Source of the DNA: JAFECT01 sp036501825
GTDB taxonomy: Bacteria > Pseudomonadota > Alphaproteobacteria > Caulobacterales > Caulobacteraceae
Length of the DNA stretch: 64,000 nt
Direction of reading: 5' to 3'
Assembly: GCA_036501825.1 (NCBI GenBank)
Contig: DASXZP010000032.1
Location: 124,001 to 188,000 of the forward strand
The notes under the pieces are model-generated. The model worked only from the letters and a program-made list of their open reading frames with translations. It ran no database searches and was not told the DNA's origin. A program made the translations under genes and the position numbers. Below are positions 33,585 to 41,714 of the stretch, one piece after another (the stretch's first letter is position 1; each line of letters begins with the position of its first letter).

Positions 33585-35914
33585 CGGCCCCGGCCGACAG
33601 TCATCCTGCTCCGGCGTCCGACGACGCCCAACCGGTCACGCCGCAAGACGCACCGGCCAAATCCGCAAAGCCGAAGGCGCCCGCGCCTCAATCGACCACC
33701 TCCAAAGGGGCCGGCGGCCACGCTGCGCCTGCGCGGTCAGCACAAGGGCATCTTCGCCAGTTCGAACTGATCGAGCGGGTCAAGGCCTATGACCCGACCG
33801 CCGACGAAGCGCTGCTCAACCGCGCCTATGTCTATGCGGTGAAGGCGCACGGCGCCCAGAAGCGCGCGTCGGGCGACCCGTACTTCGCCCACCCGATCGA
33901 AGTCGCGGGCATTCTCACCGAGTACCGCCTCGACACCGCCGCCATCGTCACCGCCCTGCTGCACGACGTCATCGAAGACACGCCCACCACTCGCGACGAG
34001 ATCGTGCGCCTGTTCGGCGAAGAGATCGCCGACCTGGTCGAGGGCGTGACCAAGCTGTCGCGGCTGGAACTGCAATCCGACCACCTGCGCCAGGCGGAAA
34101 ACCTGCGCAAGTTCATCCTGGCGATCTCCAAGGACGTGCGGGTCCTGCTCGTCAAGCTCGCCGACCGCCTGCACAACATGAAGACCCTGGGCTTCGTCTC
34201 GCCCGCCAAGCGTGAACGCATCTCGCGCGAGACGCTGGACGTCTATGCGCCGCTGGCCCGCTCCATCGGTTGCCACAAGTTCGCGACCGAGCTCGAAGAG
34301 CTGTCGTTCACCCACCTGAACCCCATCGCGCGTGACGCCATCAAGCGCCGCCTTGAAACCCTGAAGGCCGAGCACGGCGCCTCAGTATCGCATGTTTCGG
34401 GGGTGGTCGCCGACAAGCTCGATCGCGCGGGGATTTCCGCGCGCGTCTTCGGCCGCGAGAAGACGCCCTATTCGATCTGGCGCAAGCTGCAGCGCCAGTC
34501 GCTCGGCTTCTCGCAGTTGTCCGACATCTACGGTTTCCGCGTCATCGTCGACACGGAAGAGGACTGCTATCGCGCCATGGGCGTGATCCACCGCGCCTGG
34601 CCCGCGGTGCCCGAGCGGTTCAAGGACTTCATCTCGACGCCCAAGCGCAACAACTATCGCTCGATCCACACCACGGTGGTCGGGCCCAAGGGCGTGCGCA
34701 TCGAGATGCAGATCCGCACCGCACTGATGAACCGCGTCGCCGAAGAGGGTGTCGCCGCCCACTGGCGCTACAAGGACAAGAGCTACGGCTTCGACGCCGA
34801 CGCGGTGATCGAGGAGGGCGGGCGCGACCCGCTGGCCAACCTGCGCAACCTGGTTACCGTGCTCGATCACGGCGGCGGCGACGTCGAGGACTTCGTCGAG
34901 CACGCCAAGATGGAGATGTTCCACGACCAGGTGTTCGTGTTCTCGCCCAAGGGCAAGTTGATCACTCTGCCGCGGGGCGCCATGCCGCTCGACTTCGCCT
35001 ATGCGGTGCACACCGACGTCGGCGACACTATGATCGGCGCCAACATCAACGGCGAGCTGCGCCCCATGCGCACCCAGCTGCAGAACGGCGACGTGGTCGA
35101 GGTGATCACCGGTCCCAAGCGCAGCCTGCCGCCGGACTGGCGCTCGCTGGCGGTGACCGGCCGTGCGCGCTCGGCGATCCGGCGCCACATCCGCCAGAGC
35201 GAGCGCGAGGAGTTCGGCCGTCTCGGCCGCGCCACCGTCGAGCAGACCTTCGCCCGCGCCGGCAAGTCGCTGACCGACCTGTCGCTGCGCCCGGCGCTCG
35301 ACCGCCTTTCGGTAGCGACGGAAGAGGAACTGTTCGAAGCCGCCGGTCGTGGGCGCATCGCGCCCTCCGAAATCCTCGAAGCGGTGTTCCCGGGGCTGAA
35401 GGACACCGAACGCGCCGCGGCCGCAGCTCGGGTAAAGATCGGCGACGGCAAGGCGGCGCGCCTGTTCATCCGCGGCGGCGGCCTGACGCCGGGCGTATCC
35501 GTGCATTTCGCGCCCTGCTGCAGCCCGGTGCCGGGCGACCGCATCGTCGGCATCCTCGAGCCGGAAAAGGGCCTGACGGTCCACACCATCGACTGCGAAC
35601 GGCTCGCCGAGTTCGAAGACCGTGAGGGCCTGTGGCGCGACCTGCAATGGTCGCCCGAGGCCGAACGCAACGCCATGGCCGGCGCGCGCCTGCGCGCGAC
35701 CATCCGCAACGCCACCGGCGTGCTGGGTCAGGTCTGCACCATCATCGGCGAGGCCGGCGGCAATATCATCAACCTGCGCATGGCCCACCGTCAGTCGGAC
35801 TTCTTCGACGTCGACTTCGACATTGAAGTCATGGACGCCAAACACCTGACCCACATCGCCGCCGCGCTGCGCGCCTGCCCCGCGATCGAGACCGTCGATC
35901 GCGCCCGCGGTTAG
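33581..35914 (+). CDS. spoT: Bifunctional RelA/SpoT (p)ppGpp synthetase/hydrolase
   Basis: A 777-residue Rsh enzyme. After about 60 Pro/Ala/Ser-rich residues comes the HD hydrolase (YFAHPIEVAGILTEYR, LLHDVIEDTPTT), the synthetase (KLQRQSLGFSQLSDIYGFRV, STPKRNNYRSIHTTV), a TGS domain (VFVFSPKGKLITLPRGAMP) and a C-terminal ACT domain (ATGVLGQVCTIIGEAGGN). It makes and destroys (p)ppGpp. No ATG or GTG precedes the hydrolase domain in frame: a GTG at 33839 would cut conserved residues (LIERVKAYDPTADEALLN). I therefore place the start at CTG 33581, which has a perfect AGGAGG and overlaps the rpoZ stop as CTGA. Protein identity is certain; the start is inferred. Confidence 0.9.
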   Translation: MTAPADSHPAPASDDAQPVTPQDAPAKSAKPKAPAPQSTTSKGAGGHAAPARSAQGHLRQFELIERVKAYDPTADEALLNRAYVYAVKAHGAQKRASGDPYFAHPIEVAGILTEYRLDTAAIVTALLHDVIEDTPTTRDEIVRLFGEEIADLVEGVTKLSRLELQSDHLRQAENLRKFILAISKDVRVLLVKLADRLHNMKTLGFVSPAKRERISRETLDVYAPLARSIGCHKFATELEELSFTHLNPIARDAIKRRLETLKAEHGASVSHVSGVVADKLDRAGISARVFGREKTPYSIWRKLQRQSLGFSQLSDIYGFRVIVDTEEDCYRAMGVIHRAWPAVPERFKDFISTPKRNNYRSIHTTVVGPKGVRIEMQIRTALMNRVAEEGVAAHWRYKDKSYGFDADAVIEEGGRDPLANLRNLVTVLDHGGGDVEDFVEHAKMEMFHDQVFVFSPKGKLITLPRGAMPLDFAYAVHTDVGDTMIGANINGELRPMRTQLQNGDVVEVITGPKRSLPPDWRSLAVTGRARSAIRRHIRQSEREEFGRLGRATVEQTFARAGKSLTDLSLRPALDRLSVATEEELFEAAGRGRIAPSEILEAVFPGLKDTERAAAAARVKIGDGKAARLFIRGGGLTPGVSVHFAPCCSPVPGDRIVGILEPEKGLTVHTIDCERLAEFEDREGLWRDLQWSPEAERNAMAGARLRATIRNATGVLGQVCTIIGEAGGNIINLRMAHRQSDFFDVDFDIEVMDAKHLTHIAAALRACPAIETVDRARG

Positions 35915-35954
35915 TGCGGTTGACCTGACACCCGAACAGGAGCCAAACGCGGCC

Positions 35955-36734
35955 ATGGCGCTTCAGCCCGTCAGACTAGGCGTGAACATCGACCACGTGG
36001 CCACCGTGAGGAACGCGCGCGGGACAAGCTATCCCGATCCGGTGCGGGCGGCGGAGGTCGCGATCGCGGCGGGGGCGGACGGGATTACCGCGCACCTGCG
36101 CGAGGACCGCCGGCATATTTCCGACGCCGACATCGAAGCCCTGACCCAGTTCCTGGCGCCCACCGGCAAGCCGCTGAACTTCGAGATGGCGGTAACCGAC
36201 GAGATGGAGGCCATCGCGCTGCGTTACCGGCCGCACGCCGCCTGCCTGGTGCCCGAGCGGCGCGAGGAGGTGACCACCGAGGGCGGCCTCGACGTCCGCG
36301 GCCAGCACAACCGCGTGGCGCCGGTGGTCGGACGGCTGCGTGACGCCGGCGTTCGCGTGTCGCTGTTCATCGAAGCGGACCTGGCCCAGATCGCCGCCGC
36401 CGCCGAGGTCCGCGCCGACGTGGTGGAATTGCACACCGGCGCCTATTGCGACGCGGTGCGCGAGGGCCGCGACGCCGCCCCGCTCCTGCAGCGCCTGCGC
36501 GCCGCCGCCGCCGCCGCCGGGCGCCTCGGGCTCGAGGTTCACGCCGGCCACGGCATCGACTACGGAACCGTCGCGCCGATCGCGGCGATCCCGGAGGTGC
36601 GGGAACTGAACATCGGCCACTTTCTGATCGGGGAGGCGATCTTCGTTGGGCTGGAACAGGCGATCCTGACCATGCGCCGCCGCATCGATGAGGCGCGCGA
36701 AAGCGCCGGCCTGTTCGGGGAGGGCGTGGGGTGA
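35955..36734 (+). CDS. pdxJ: Pyridoxine 5'-phosphate synthase
   Basis: A 259-residue TIM-barrel enzyme: LGVNIDHVATVRNARGTSYPDP near the N-terminus, GITAHLREDRRHI, VPERREEVTTEGGLDV, and HAGHGIDY are all conserved PdxJ active-site segments. It condenses 3-amino-2-oxopropyl phosphate with deoxyxylulose 5-phosphate. ATG 35955 is 40 bp after relA/spoT. Its stop overlaps acpS by 4 bp. Confidence 0.95.
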   Translation: MALQPVRLGVNIDHVATVRNARGTSYPDPVRAAEVAIAAGADGITAHLREDRRHISDADIEALTQFLAPTGKPLNFEMAVTDEMEAIALRYRPHAACLVPERREEVTTEGGLDVRGQHNRVAPVVGRLRDAGVRVSLFIEADLAQIAAAAEVRADVVELHTGAYCDAVREGRDAAPLLQRLRAAAAAAGRLGLEVHAGHGIDYGTVAPIAAIPEVRELNIGHFLIGEAIFVGLEQAILTMRRRIDEARESAGLFGEGVG

Positions 36735-37132
36735 TCGTCGGCATCGGTTCGGACCTCTGCGACATCCGCCGCATCCAGGCGTCCCTCGACCGCTTCGGCG
36801 ACCGCTTTCGCCGGCGCTGCTTCACCGAGCACGAGCGGGCCCGCTCGGAGCGCAAGCCCGACCCGGCCGCCAGTTACGCCAAGCGCTTCGCCGCCAAGGA
36901 GGCCTGCGCCAAGGCGCTGGGCGTGGGCATCCGAGGCATCCACTGGCGCGAGATGGGGGTGGTGAACGAGCGCTCCGGCCGGCCTGTCCTGGAGCTTTCG
37001 GGCCGGGCGGCGGAAATCCTTGCCGGCCTTACGCCTGCGGGCATGACCGCGCGCATTCATGTCACACTGACCGACGACCATCCCTGGGCCCTGGCCTTCG
37101 TGGTGATCGAAGCCTTGCCGACGTCACAATAG
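36731..37132 (+). CDS. acpS: Holo-acyl-carrier-protein synthase
   Basis: A 133-residue phosphopantetheinyl transferase. GIGSDLCDIRRIQ (with the first metal-binding Asp) and RFAAKEACAKALG are the two AcpS signatures. It transfers 4'-phosphopantetheine from CoA to acyl carrier protein. The start is GTG 36731, overlapping the pdxJ stop. pdxJ-acpS-lepB is a common alphaproteobacterial order. Confidence 0.95.
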   Translation: MIVGIGSDLCDIRRIQASLDRFGDRFRRRCFTEHERARSERKPDPAASYAKRFAAKEACAKALGVGIRGIHWREMGVVNERSGRPVLELSGRAAEILAGLTPAGMTARIHVTLTDDHPWALAFVVIEALPTSQ

Positions 37133-37178
37133 GCCGTTACCCAAGTTCGCTGCATTTCCAGGGCTGGAACCCACTGTC

Positions 37179-38285
37179 ATGAGCACCGAAGACGACGCCC
37201 GCCCGGGCGAAGGCCAGGACCCGGTCCAAGAGCCCACGCCCACCGTTGAGACCCCCGTCGAAGCGCCGCTGGAAGCCCCCGCTGAACCGGCCGTCGACAC
37301 GGAGCATTTCCAGGCCGAGGCCGCCGCGGAAGAACCGGCGCCGATCGCGCCCGAGGCGCCCGCCATGGCCGCCCCAGCGCCTGAAGCCGCCGCCGTCTCC
37401 GGCGCGGAAGCTGCGCACACGGAAGAAGACTACGACGACGAAGACGAACAAGAGGATGCAGACTCCGTGGGCGGCGCCGCGAAGAACGAGATGGTCGAGA
37501 TCGCCAAGACGATCTTTTTCGCCCTGTTGATCGCCTTCGTGCTGCGCGTGGTGCTGTTCCAGCCGTTCACGATTCCGTCGGCCTCGATGGAGCCCAACCT
37601 GTACCAGGGCGACTACATCATCGTGACCAAGTGGTCGTACGGCTATTCGCACTTCTCGATTCCGTTCAGCCCGCCGATCTTCAAGGGCCGCCTGTTCAAC
37701 CGCGCGCCGACGCGCGGCGACATCGTGGTGTTCCGTCTGCCGCGCGAGCCGAAGGTCGACTACATCAAGCGCGTGATCGGCCTGCCCGGCGACAAGATCC
37801 AGATGCGCGACAACCAGCTCTACATCAACGACAAGCCGACCCTGGAAATCCCCAAGGGCGCCGCCGTCGCCGACGATGCGCCTCCGGGCGCGGTGAAGGT
37901 GCAGGAGACCCTGCCCAACAAGAAGACCTTCCTGACCCAGGACTTCGGCCCGAACCAGGAAGCCGACAACACCGCCGTCTACACCGTGCCGGCGGGCTGT
38001 TACTTCATGATGGGCGACAACCGCGACAACTCCGTCGACAGCCGCTTCGACCCGCAGATTCCCGCCTATGGCGGCGTGCACAACACCTGCGGCTGGGATG
38101 CGAGCGCGGACGCCGCACTCGGACCGGGCGCGCGCGAAGCGGGCGTCGGCTTCGTTCCGGCGGAGAACCTGATCGGCAAGGCGCAGATCATCATGTTCTC
38201 GTGGTACCCGGGCGCCAGCCTGTGGAACCCGATCTCGTGGTTCTCCAAGATCCGCTTCAGCCGGTTCTTCCACCCGCTCCACTGA
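37179..38285 (+). CDS. lepB: Signal peptidase I with acidic N-terminal extension
   Basis: A 368-residue type I signal peptidase. Residues 1-100 are an acidic, Pro/Ala/Glu-rich stretch, ending in EEDYDDEDEQEDAD, before the single membrane helix (108-126). Nucleophile Ser136 lies in PSASMEPNL, and the general base Lys197 in DYIKRVIGLPGDK; MGDNRDNSVDSR is the later conserved box. It cuts signal peptides on the periplasmic face. The extension should be cytoplasmic and disordered. ATG 37179; the rnc ATG overlaps its stop (TGATG). Confidence 0.94.
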   Translation: MSTEDDARPGEGQDPVQEPTPTVETPVEAPLEAPAEPAVDTEHFQAEAAAEEPAPIAPEAPAMAAPAPEAAAVSGAEAAHTEEDYDDEDEQEDADSVGGAAKNEMVEIAKTIFFALLIAFVLRVVLFQPFTIPSASMEPNLYQGDYIIVTKWSYGYSHFSIPFSPPIFKGRLFNRAPTRGDIVVFRLPREPKVDYIKRVIGLPGDKIQMRDNQLYINDKPTLEIPKGAAVADDAPPGAVKVQETLPNKKTFLTQDFGPNQEADNTAVYTVPAGCYFMMGDNRDNSVDSRFDPQIPAYGGVHNTCGWDASADAALGPGAREAGVGFVPAENLIGKAQIIMFSWYPGASLWNPISWFSKIRFSRFFHPLH

Positions 38286-38980
38286 TGAACGCACGCGCCG
38301 ACGCGGTTGCACACCTCGAAGCGGAACTCGGACACGCGTTCAAGGACAAGTCCCTGCTGGAGCAGGCGCTGACGCACGCCTCGGTGGGGCAGGGCGCACG
38401 GCCGGTGGCGGACTATGAGCGACTGGAGTTCCTTGGGGACCGTGTGCTGGGTTTGATCGTCGCCGACCTGTTGCTCGAGCGCTTCCCCGAGATGAGCGAA
38501 GGCGAACTCGCCAAGCGGCTCAACGCCCTGGTCAACCGTGACGCCTGCGCGCGTGTCGCGGAGCGGCTGGGTATCGGCGCGGCCCTGCGTCTCGCGCCTG
38601 GCGAAACCAAACTCGGCGGTCGGCAGAACAAGACCATCCTCGGCGACGCGTGCGAGGCGGTAATCGCCGCGGTCTATCGCGACGCCTGTCTCGACAAGGC
38701 GCGCCGCGTCTTTACGCCCCTGTGGGAAGCCGAGCTCGACCAACTCGGCCCGATCGCGGCGCTCGATCCCAAGTCGCGGTTGAACGAATGGGCGCTCGGC
38801 CGCGCCAATGTTTCACCCGTCTACCGCGTCGTCGGCCGCGAAGGCCCCGACCATGCGCCGCGCTTCACCGTCGAGGTGGAAGTGGAAGGCGTGGCGCCGA
38901 TCTCGGGCGCCGGACGTTCTCGTCAGGAGGCGGAAAAAGCCGCCGCCGCTGCAATGCTGGACCGTGAAGGCGCCGCGTGA
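38285..38980 (+). CDS. rnc: Ribonuclease III
   Basis: A 231-residue enzyme: catalytic signature ERLEFLGDRVLGL (45-57), acidic residues GDACEAVIAAVY, then a C-terminal double-stranded RNA-binding domain (about 160-230). It processes rRNA precursors and structured RNAs. The start ATG overlaps the lepB stop, and the era start overlaps its stop, so lepB-rnc-era is one coupled unit. Confidence 0.95.
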   Translation: MNARADAVAHLEAELGHAFKDKSLLEQALTHASVGQGARPVADYERLEFLGDRVLGLIVADLLLERFPEMSEGELAKRLNALVNRDACARVAERLGIGAALRLAPGETKLGGRQNKTILGDACEAVIAAVYRDACLDKARRVFTPLWEAELDQLGPIAALDPKSRLNEWALGRANVSPVYRVVGREGPDHAPRFTVEVEVEGVAPISGAGRSRQEAEKAAAAAMLDREGAA

Positions 38981-39933
38981 CCGAACCGACTCCCAATCTC
39001 GAAACGCGAGCAGGCTTCGTCGCCGTCATCGGCGCCCCCAACGCCGGCAAGTCGACCCTGGTGAACCATCTGGTCGGCGCCAAGGTATCGATCGTCACCC
39101 AAAAGGTGCAGACCACCCGCTTCCCGGTGCGCGGCGTCGCCATCGAAGGCGCGGTGCAGATGGTGCTGGTCGACACGCCCGGCATCTTCAAGCCCAAGCG
39201 CCGGCTCGACCGCGCCATGGTCGCCTCCGCTTGGGGCGGCGCCGAGGACGCCGACGCGGTGGTGCACCTTGTGGACGTGCAAGCCGAGATCGCGGTGAAG
39301 GGCGGCGACGCAACGCCCGCCGACCGGCGCTCCGTCGACGACGTCGAAGCCATTGTCGAGCGTCTGAAGGCGGTGGGCGCCAAGGCGATCCTCGCGCTCA
39401 ACAAGATCGACGGCCTGAAGCGCGAAAACATGCTCGCGATCGCCGACGCCCTGTTCGCGACCGGCGTCTACGACCAGGTGTTCATGATCTCGGCGCTCAA
39501 GGGCTCCGGCGTGAACGACCTGCGCGCCGAACTCGCCAAACGCATGCCGCCTGGTCCGTGGCTCTATCCGGAAGACCAGATCGCCGATGCCCCCGAGCGC
39601 GTGCTGGCGGCGGAGATCACCCGCGAGAAGCTGTATCTGCGCGTGCACGAAGAACTGCCCTACGCCGCCGCCGTTGAGACCACCGAGTTCAAGGAACTGA
39701 AGGACGGCTCGGTCCGTATCGAGCAGACCATCTATGTCGAACGCGACGGCCAGCGCGCCATCATCATCGGCAAGGACGGCCAGACCCTGAAATGGATCGG
39801 CCAGCACGCGCGTGAAGAACTCGACACTCTGCTCGGCCGCAAAACCCACCTGTTCCTGCACGTGAAAGTCAACGACCGCTGGCAGGACGACCGCGCGCTC
39901 TACGCCCAGTTCGGGCTGAACTTCGACGCCTGA
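38977..39933 (+). CDS. era: GTPase Era
   Basis: A 318-residue protein with G1 GAPNAGKSTL (19-28), G3 DTPGIFKPKRRLD, G4 NKID, and a C-terminal KH domain (IIIGKDGQTLKWIGQHAREEL). It binds the 3' end of 16S rRNA and helps 30S maturation. GTG 38977 overlaps the rnc stop by 4 bp. Confidence 0.96.
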   Translation: MTEPTPNLETRAGFVAVIGAPNAGKSTLVNHLVGAKVSIVTQKVQTTRFPVRGVAIEGAVQMVLVDTPGIFKPKRRLDRAMVASAWGGAEDADAVVHLVDVQAEIAVKGGDATPADRRSVDDVEAIVERLKAVGAKAILALNKIDGLKRENMLAIADALFATGVYDQVFMISALKGSGVNDLRAELAKRMPPGPWLYPEDQIADAPERVLAAEITREKLYLRVHEELPYAAAVETTEFKELKDGSVRIEQTIYVERDGQRAIIIGKDGQTLKWIGQHAREELDTLLGRKTHLFLHVKVNDRWQDDRALYAQFGLNFDA

Positions 39934-39943
39934 GGAAGGCGCG

Positions 39944-40090
39944 ATGCAAAGATCGATCGCGAGGGACGGCTGGAAGGACGTCCACGGCGCCACGTTCCAC
40001 CCGAACCTGGCGGGCGCCCAGGCGACGGCCGCGACGATTTCACAGGCGCTCGACAGGATGGCCTCGCCTAGCCGTCGATCACGGTGGTGA
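39944..40090 (+). CDS. Possible 48-residue ORF or gene remnant
   Basis: ATG 39944 lies behind GAGGAAGG just after era and reads 48 residues (MQRSIARDGWKDVHGATFHP...) to TGA at 40088-40090. Its end overlaps the convergent macro-like gene by 23 bp. No family is recognised; it could be the start of a gene truncated by arrival of the neighbour. Low confidence. Confidence 0.25.
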   Translation: MQRSIARDGWKDVHGATFHPNLAGAQATAATISQALDRMASPSRRSRW

Positions 40091-40430
40091 ACTCCGGCGG
40101 TAGGGCGCAGTTGTCAGGAGCACTCGCGAACATGGGCGCGATCTGATCGGGAGAATAGCCCGCGAGTCCACACCCGATCGGCGTCACCTGGAAATGAAAG
40201 TCGGGATGGGTACGTGCAAACGCGAGAAAGCGTTCGACGTGAACGGCGATGTCTTCGAGGGGAAGGGTCTTGATGCGAGCATCCTTGGTCGGGATGCCAT
40301 AGCTGCAGCCTTGTAGCCCTTCCCCTTGGCCATATACGGCCCCGCGGTGTTTCAGGGCGAACTGAGCGGCGCCCTTGCCGTGACGGCCGGCGAGGTTGGA
40401 GCCGAAGACAAAAATCGGGTCGTCACTCAT
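40068..40430 (-). CDS. Macro-domain-like protein, phage-type family
   Basis: A 120-residue protein beginning PIFVFGSNLAGRHGKGAAQF, followed by GQGEGLQGCSYGIPTKD and later VTPIGCGLAGYSP. This resembles small Macro-like proteins found in phages and accessory regions (A1S_2505-type family), which keep a glycine-rich ligand loop like that for ADP-ribose. No biochemical role can be deduced. ATG 40430 gives the natural start; a longer read-in frame from recO is rejected. It sits between era and recO, which are usually close neighbours, so it may be a later insertion. Confidence 0.75.
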   Translation of the reverse strand: MSDDPIFVFGSNLAGRHGKGAAQFALKHRGAVYGQGEGLQGCSYGIPTKDARIKTLPLEDIAVHVERFLAFARTHPDFHFQVTPIGCGLAGYSPDQIAPMFASAPDNCALPPEFTTVIDG

Positions 40431-40499
40431 GCGATGGGCGCCTCGCCCGCGACAAGACAATAGCTTTCGCGGCCCGGCAAGACGCCCTAAGTCCACACC

Positions 40500-41231
40500 A
40501 TGGAGTGGATCGAAGACGCCTATGTGCTGACCGCCCGCCAACATGGCGAGGCGGGCGCGATTGTCGATCTTTTGACCGAGGGCCGCGGCCGGTTCGTGGC
40601 CCACGTGGCGGGCGGCGCGTCGCGGCGGATGAAGTCGGTGCTGCAGCCGGGCATGCGGGTGATCGTGAACTATCGCTCGCGCGTGTCCGAGCAACTCGGG
40701 TCGGCGTCGCTGGAGCCGGTGGGCGAGGGGCCCTCGGCGCTGTTCGACGATCCGCTGGCGCTGGCGGGCCTCGCCGCCGCCGCCGCGGTGGCCCAAGGCG
40801 CCTTGCCTGAACGGGAGCCGCATCCGGGCGCCTATCTGGCCTTCGAGGCCCTGGTTTCAGCCTTCGCCGTGCCGTCGATCTGGCCCGCGGTGTTCGTGCG
40901 CTTCGAGGGCGGCCTGCTCGAAGAACTCGGTTTCGGTCTCGACCTGTCGCGCTGCGCCGCTACCGGCGCGGTGGACGACCTGATCTGGGTCAGCCCCAAG
41001 TCCGGCCGCGCCGTCAGCCGCCAGGCGGGAGAGCCGTACAAGGACCGTATGCTGGCCCTGCCGCCCTTCATGCTCTCGTCCCAGTCCGGGGTCGGTCCCG
41101 GCGACGTGGGTGCGGGCCTGCGCCTGACGGGTCACTTCCTCGAGGCGCTGGTGTTCAACCCCTTCAACCGCCCGCTGCCGCCGGCGCGCGTATGGCTCGT
41201 CGACAAGCTGAACGAAGCCGGACGGCTATGA
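40500..41231 (+). CDS. recO: DNA repair protein RecO
   Basis: A 243-residue recombination mediator. The OB-fold N-terminus EDAYVLTARQHGEAGAIVDLLTEGRG and the later helical region with RLTGHFLEAL match RecO. It loads RecA onto SSB-coated single-stranded DNA with RecR. ATG 40500; the stop overlaps the stop of the exosortase partner gene by 6 bp on the opposite strand. Confidence 0.92.
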   Translation: MEWIEDAYVLTARQHGEAGAIVDLLTEGRGRFVAHVAGGASRRMKSVLQPGMRVIVNYRSRVSEQLGSASLEPVGEGPSALFDDPLALAGLAAAAAVAQGALPEREPHPGAYLAFEALVSAFAVPSIWPAVFVRFEGGLLEELGFGLDLSRCAATGAVDDLIWVSPKSGRAVSRQAGEPYKDRMLALPPFMLSSQSGVGPGDVGAGLRLTGHFLEALVFNPFNRPLPPARVWLVDKLNEAGRL

Positions 41232-41714
41232 CAGTTTCGACCACGGCAGGTTCAGCGGCGCGGTGCACGCCGCGGGCCGGATGAGCACCACGTAGAAGGG
41301 CGACGGCCGCGCCATCACCCGGCTCGCCATATAGTCGAGCGCGATGCGCGTCGTGGGCGGCGCCGCGAGACGTTCGCCGTGATAGATGAAGTCCACGCGA
41401 TCACCGGGGCCCGCGTGAAGGCGCGCGGCGGCAGTCATTTCGCCGCCCTGGCCCGATGGAAACACGAGCGCCTGGCAGGCGCCGGCGGTGAAGCGCCAAC
41501 CGCTCCAGTCCTCGATCGGCGGCTTCAGCTGGACGTGCTGCAGCGGCGCGCGGCTCAAGGGCGTCAGAAAGCGGCGCAGATGTTCGGTCGCATCCCCGGC
41601 GATCTCAGACGTCGACTTGGGCGCACGCGCGAGTTTAGGCGCGAGCGTCAGGGCGCCCAGCGCAAGCGCGGCGAGCCAGAACCCGATCGTTGCGGGCCTA
41701 GCGGAAAATCTCAC
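41226..41714 (-). CDS. Exosortase-adjacent membrane-anchored accessory protein
   Basis: A 162-residue protein with one N-terminal membrane helix (about 9-27, ATIGFWLAALALGALTLAP) and a periplasmic domain of about 130 residues. Features of the domain are a predicted helix EIAGDATEHLRRFLTP, then GWRFTAGACQALVFPSGQGGE with Cys80, and a second cysteine Cys150 near the end. Its GTG lies 17 bp inside the exosortase gene, so the two are made together. The arrangement (short anchor plus globular periplasmic domain) recalls EpsI-like partners of exosortases, but I cannot align it to a named family. Likely role, inferred: assists or regulates the protease. Confidence 0.7.
   Translation of the reverse strand: MRFSARPATIGFWLAALALGALTLAPKLARAPKSTSEIAGDATEHLRRFLTPLSRAPLQHVQLKPPIEDWSGWRFTAGACQALVFPSGQGGEMTAAARLHAGPGDRVDFIYHGERLAAPPTTRIALDYMASRVMARPSPFYVVLIRPAACTAPLNLPWSKLS

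Noticed and set aside
34382..35956. 524-codon open frame antisense to relA/spoT
   Set aside because: Shadow frame; the plus strand encodes intact synthetase, TGS and ACT domains.
37137..38312. 391-codon open frame antisense to lepB
   Set aside because: Low-complexity Val/Gly/Arg composition and full overlap with a clear signal peptidase gene.
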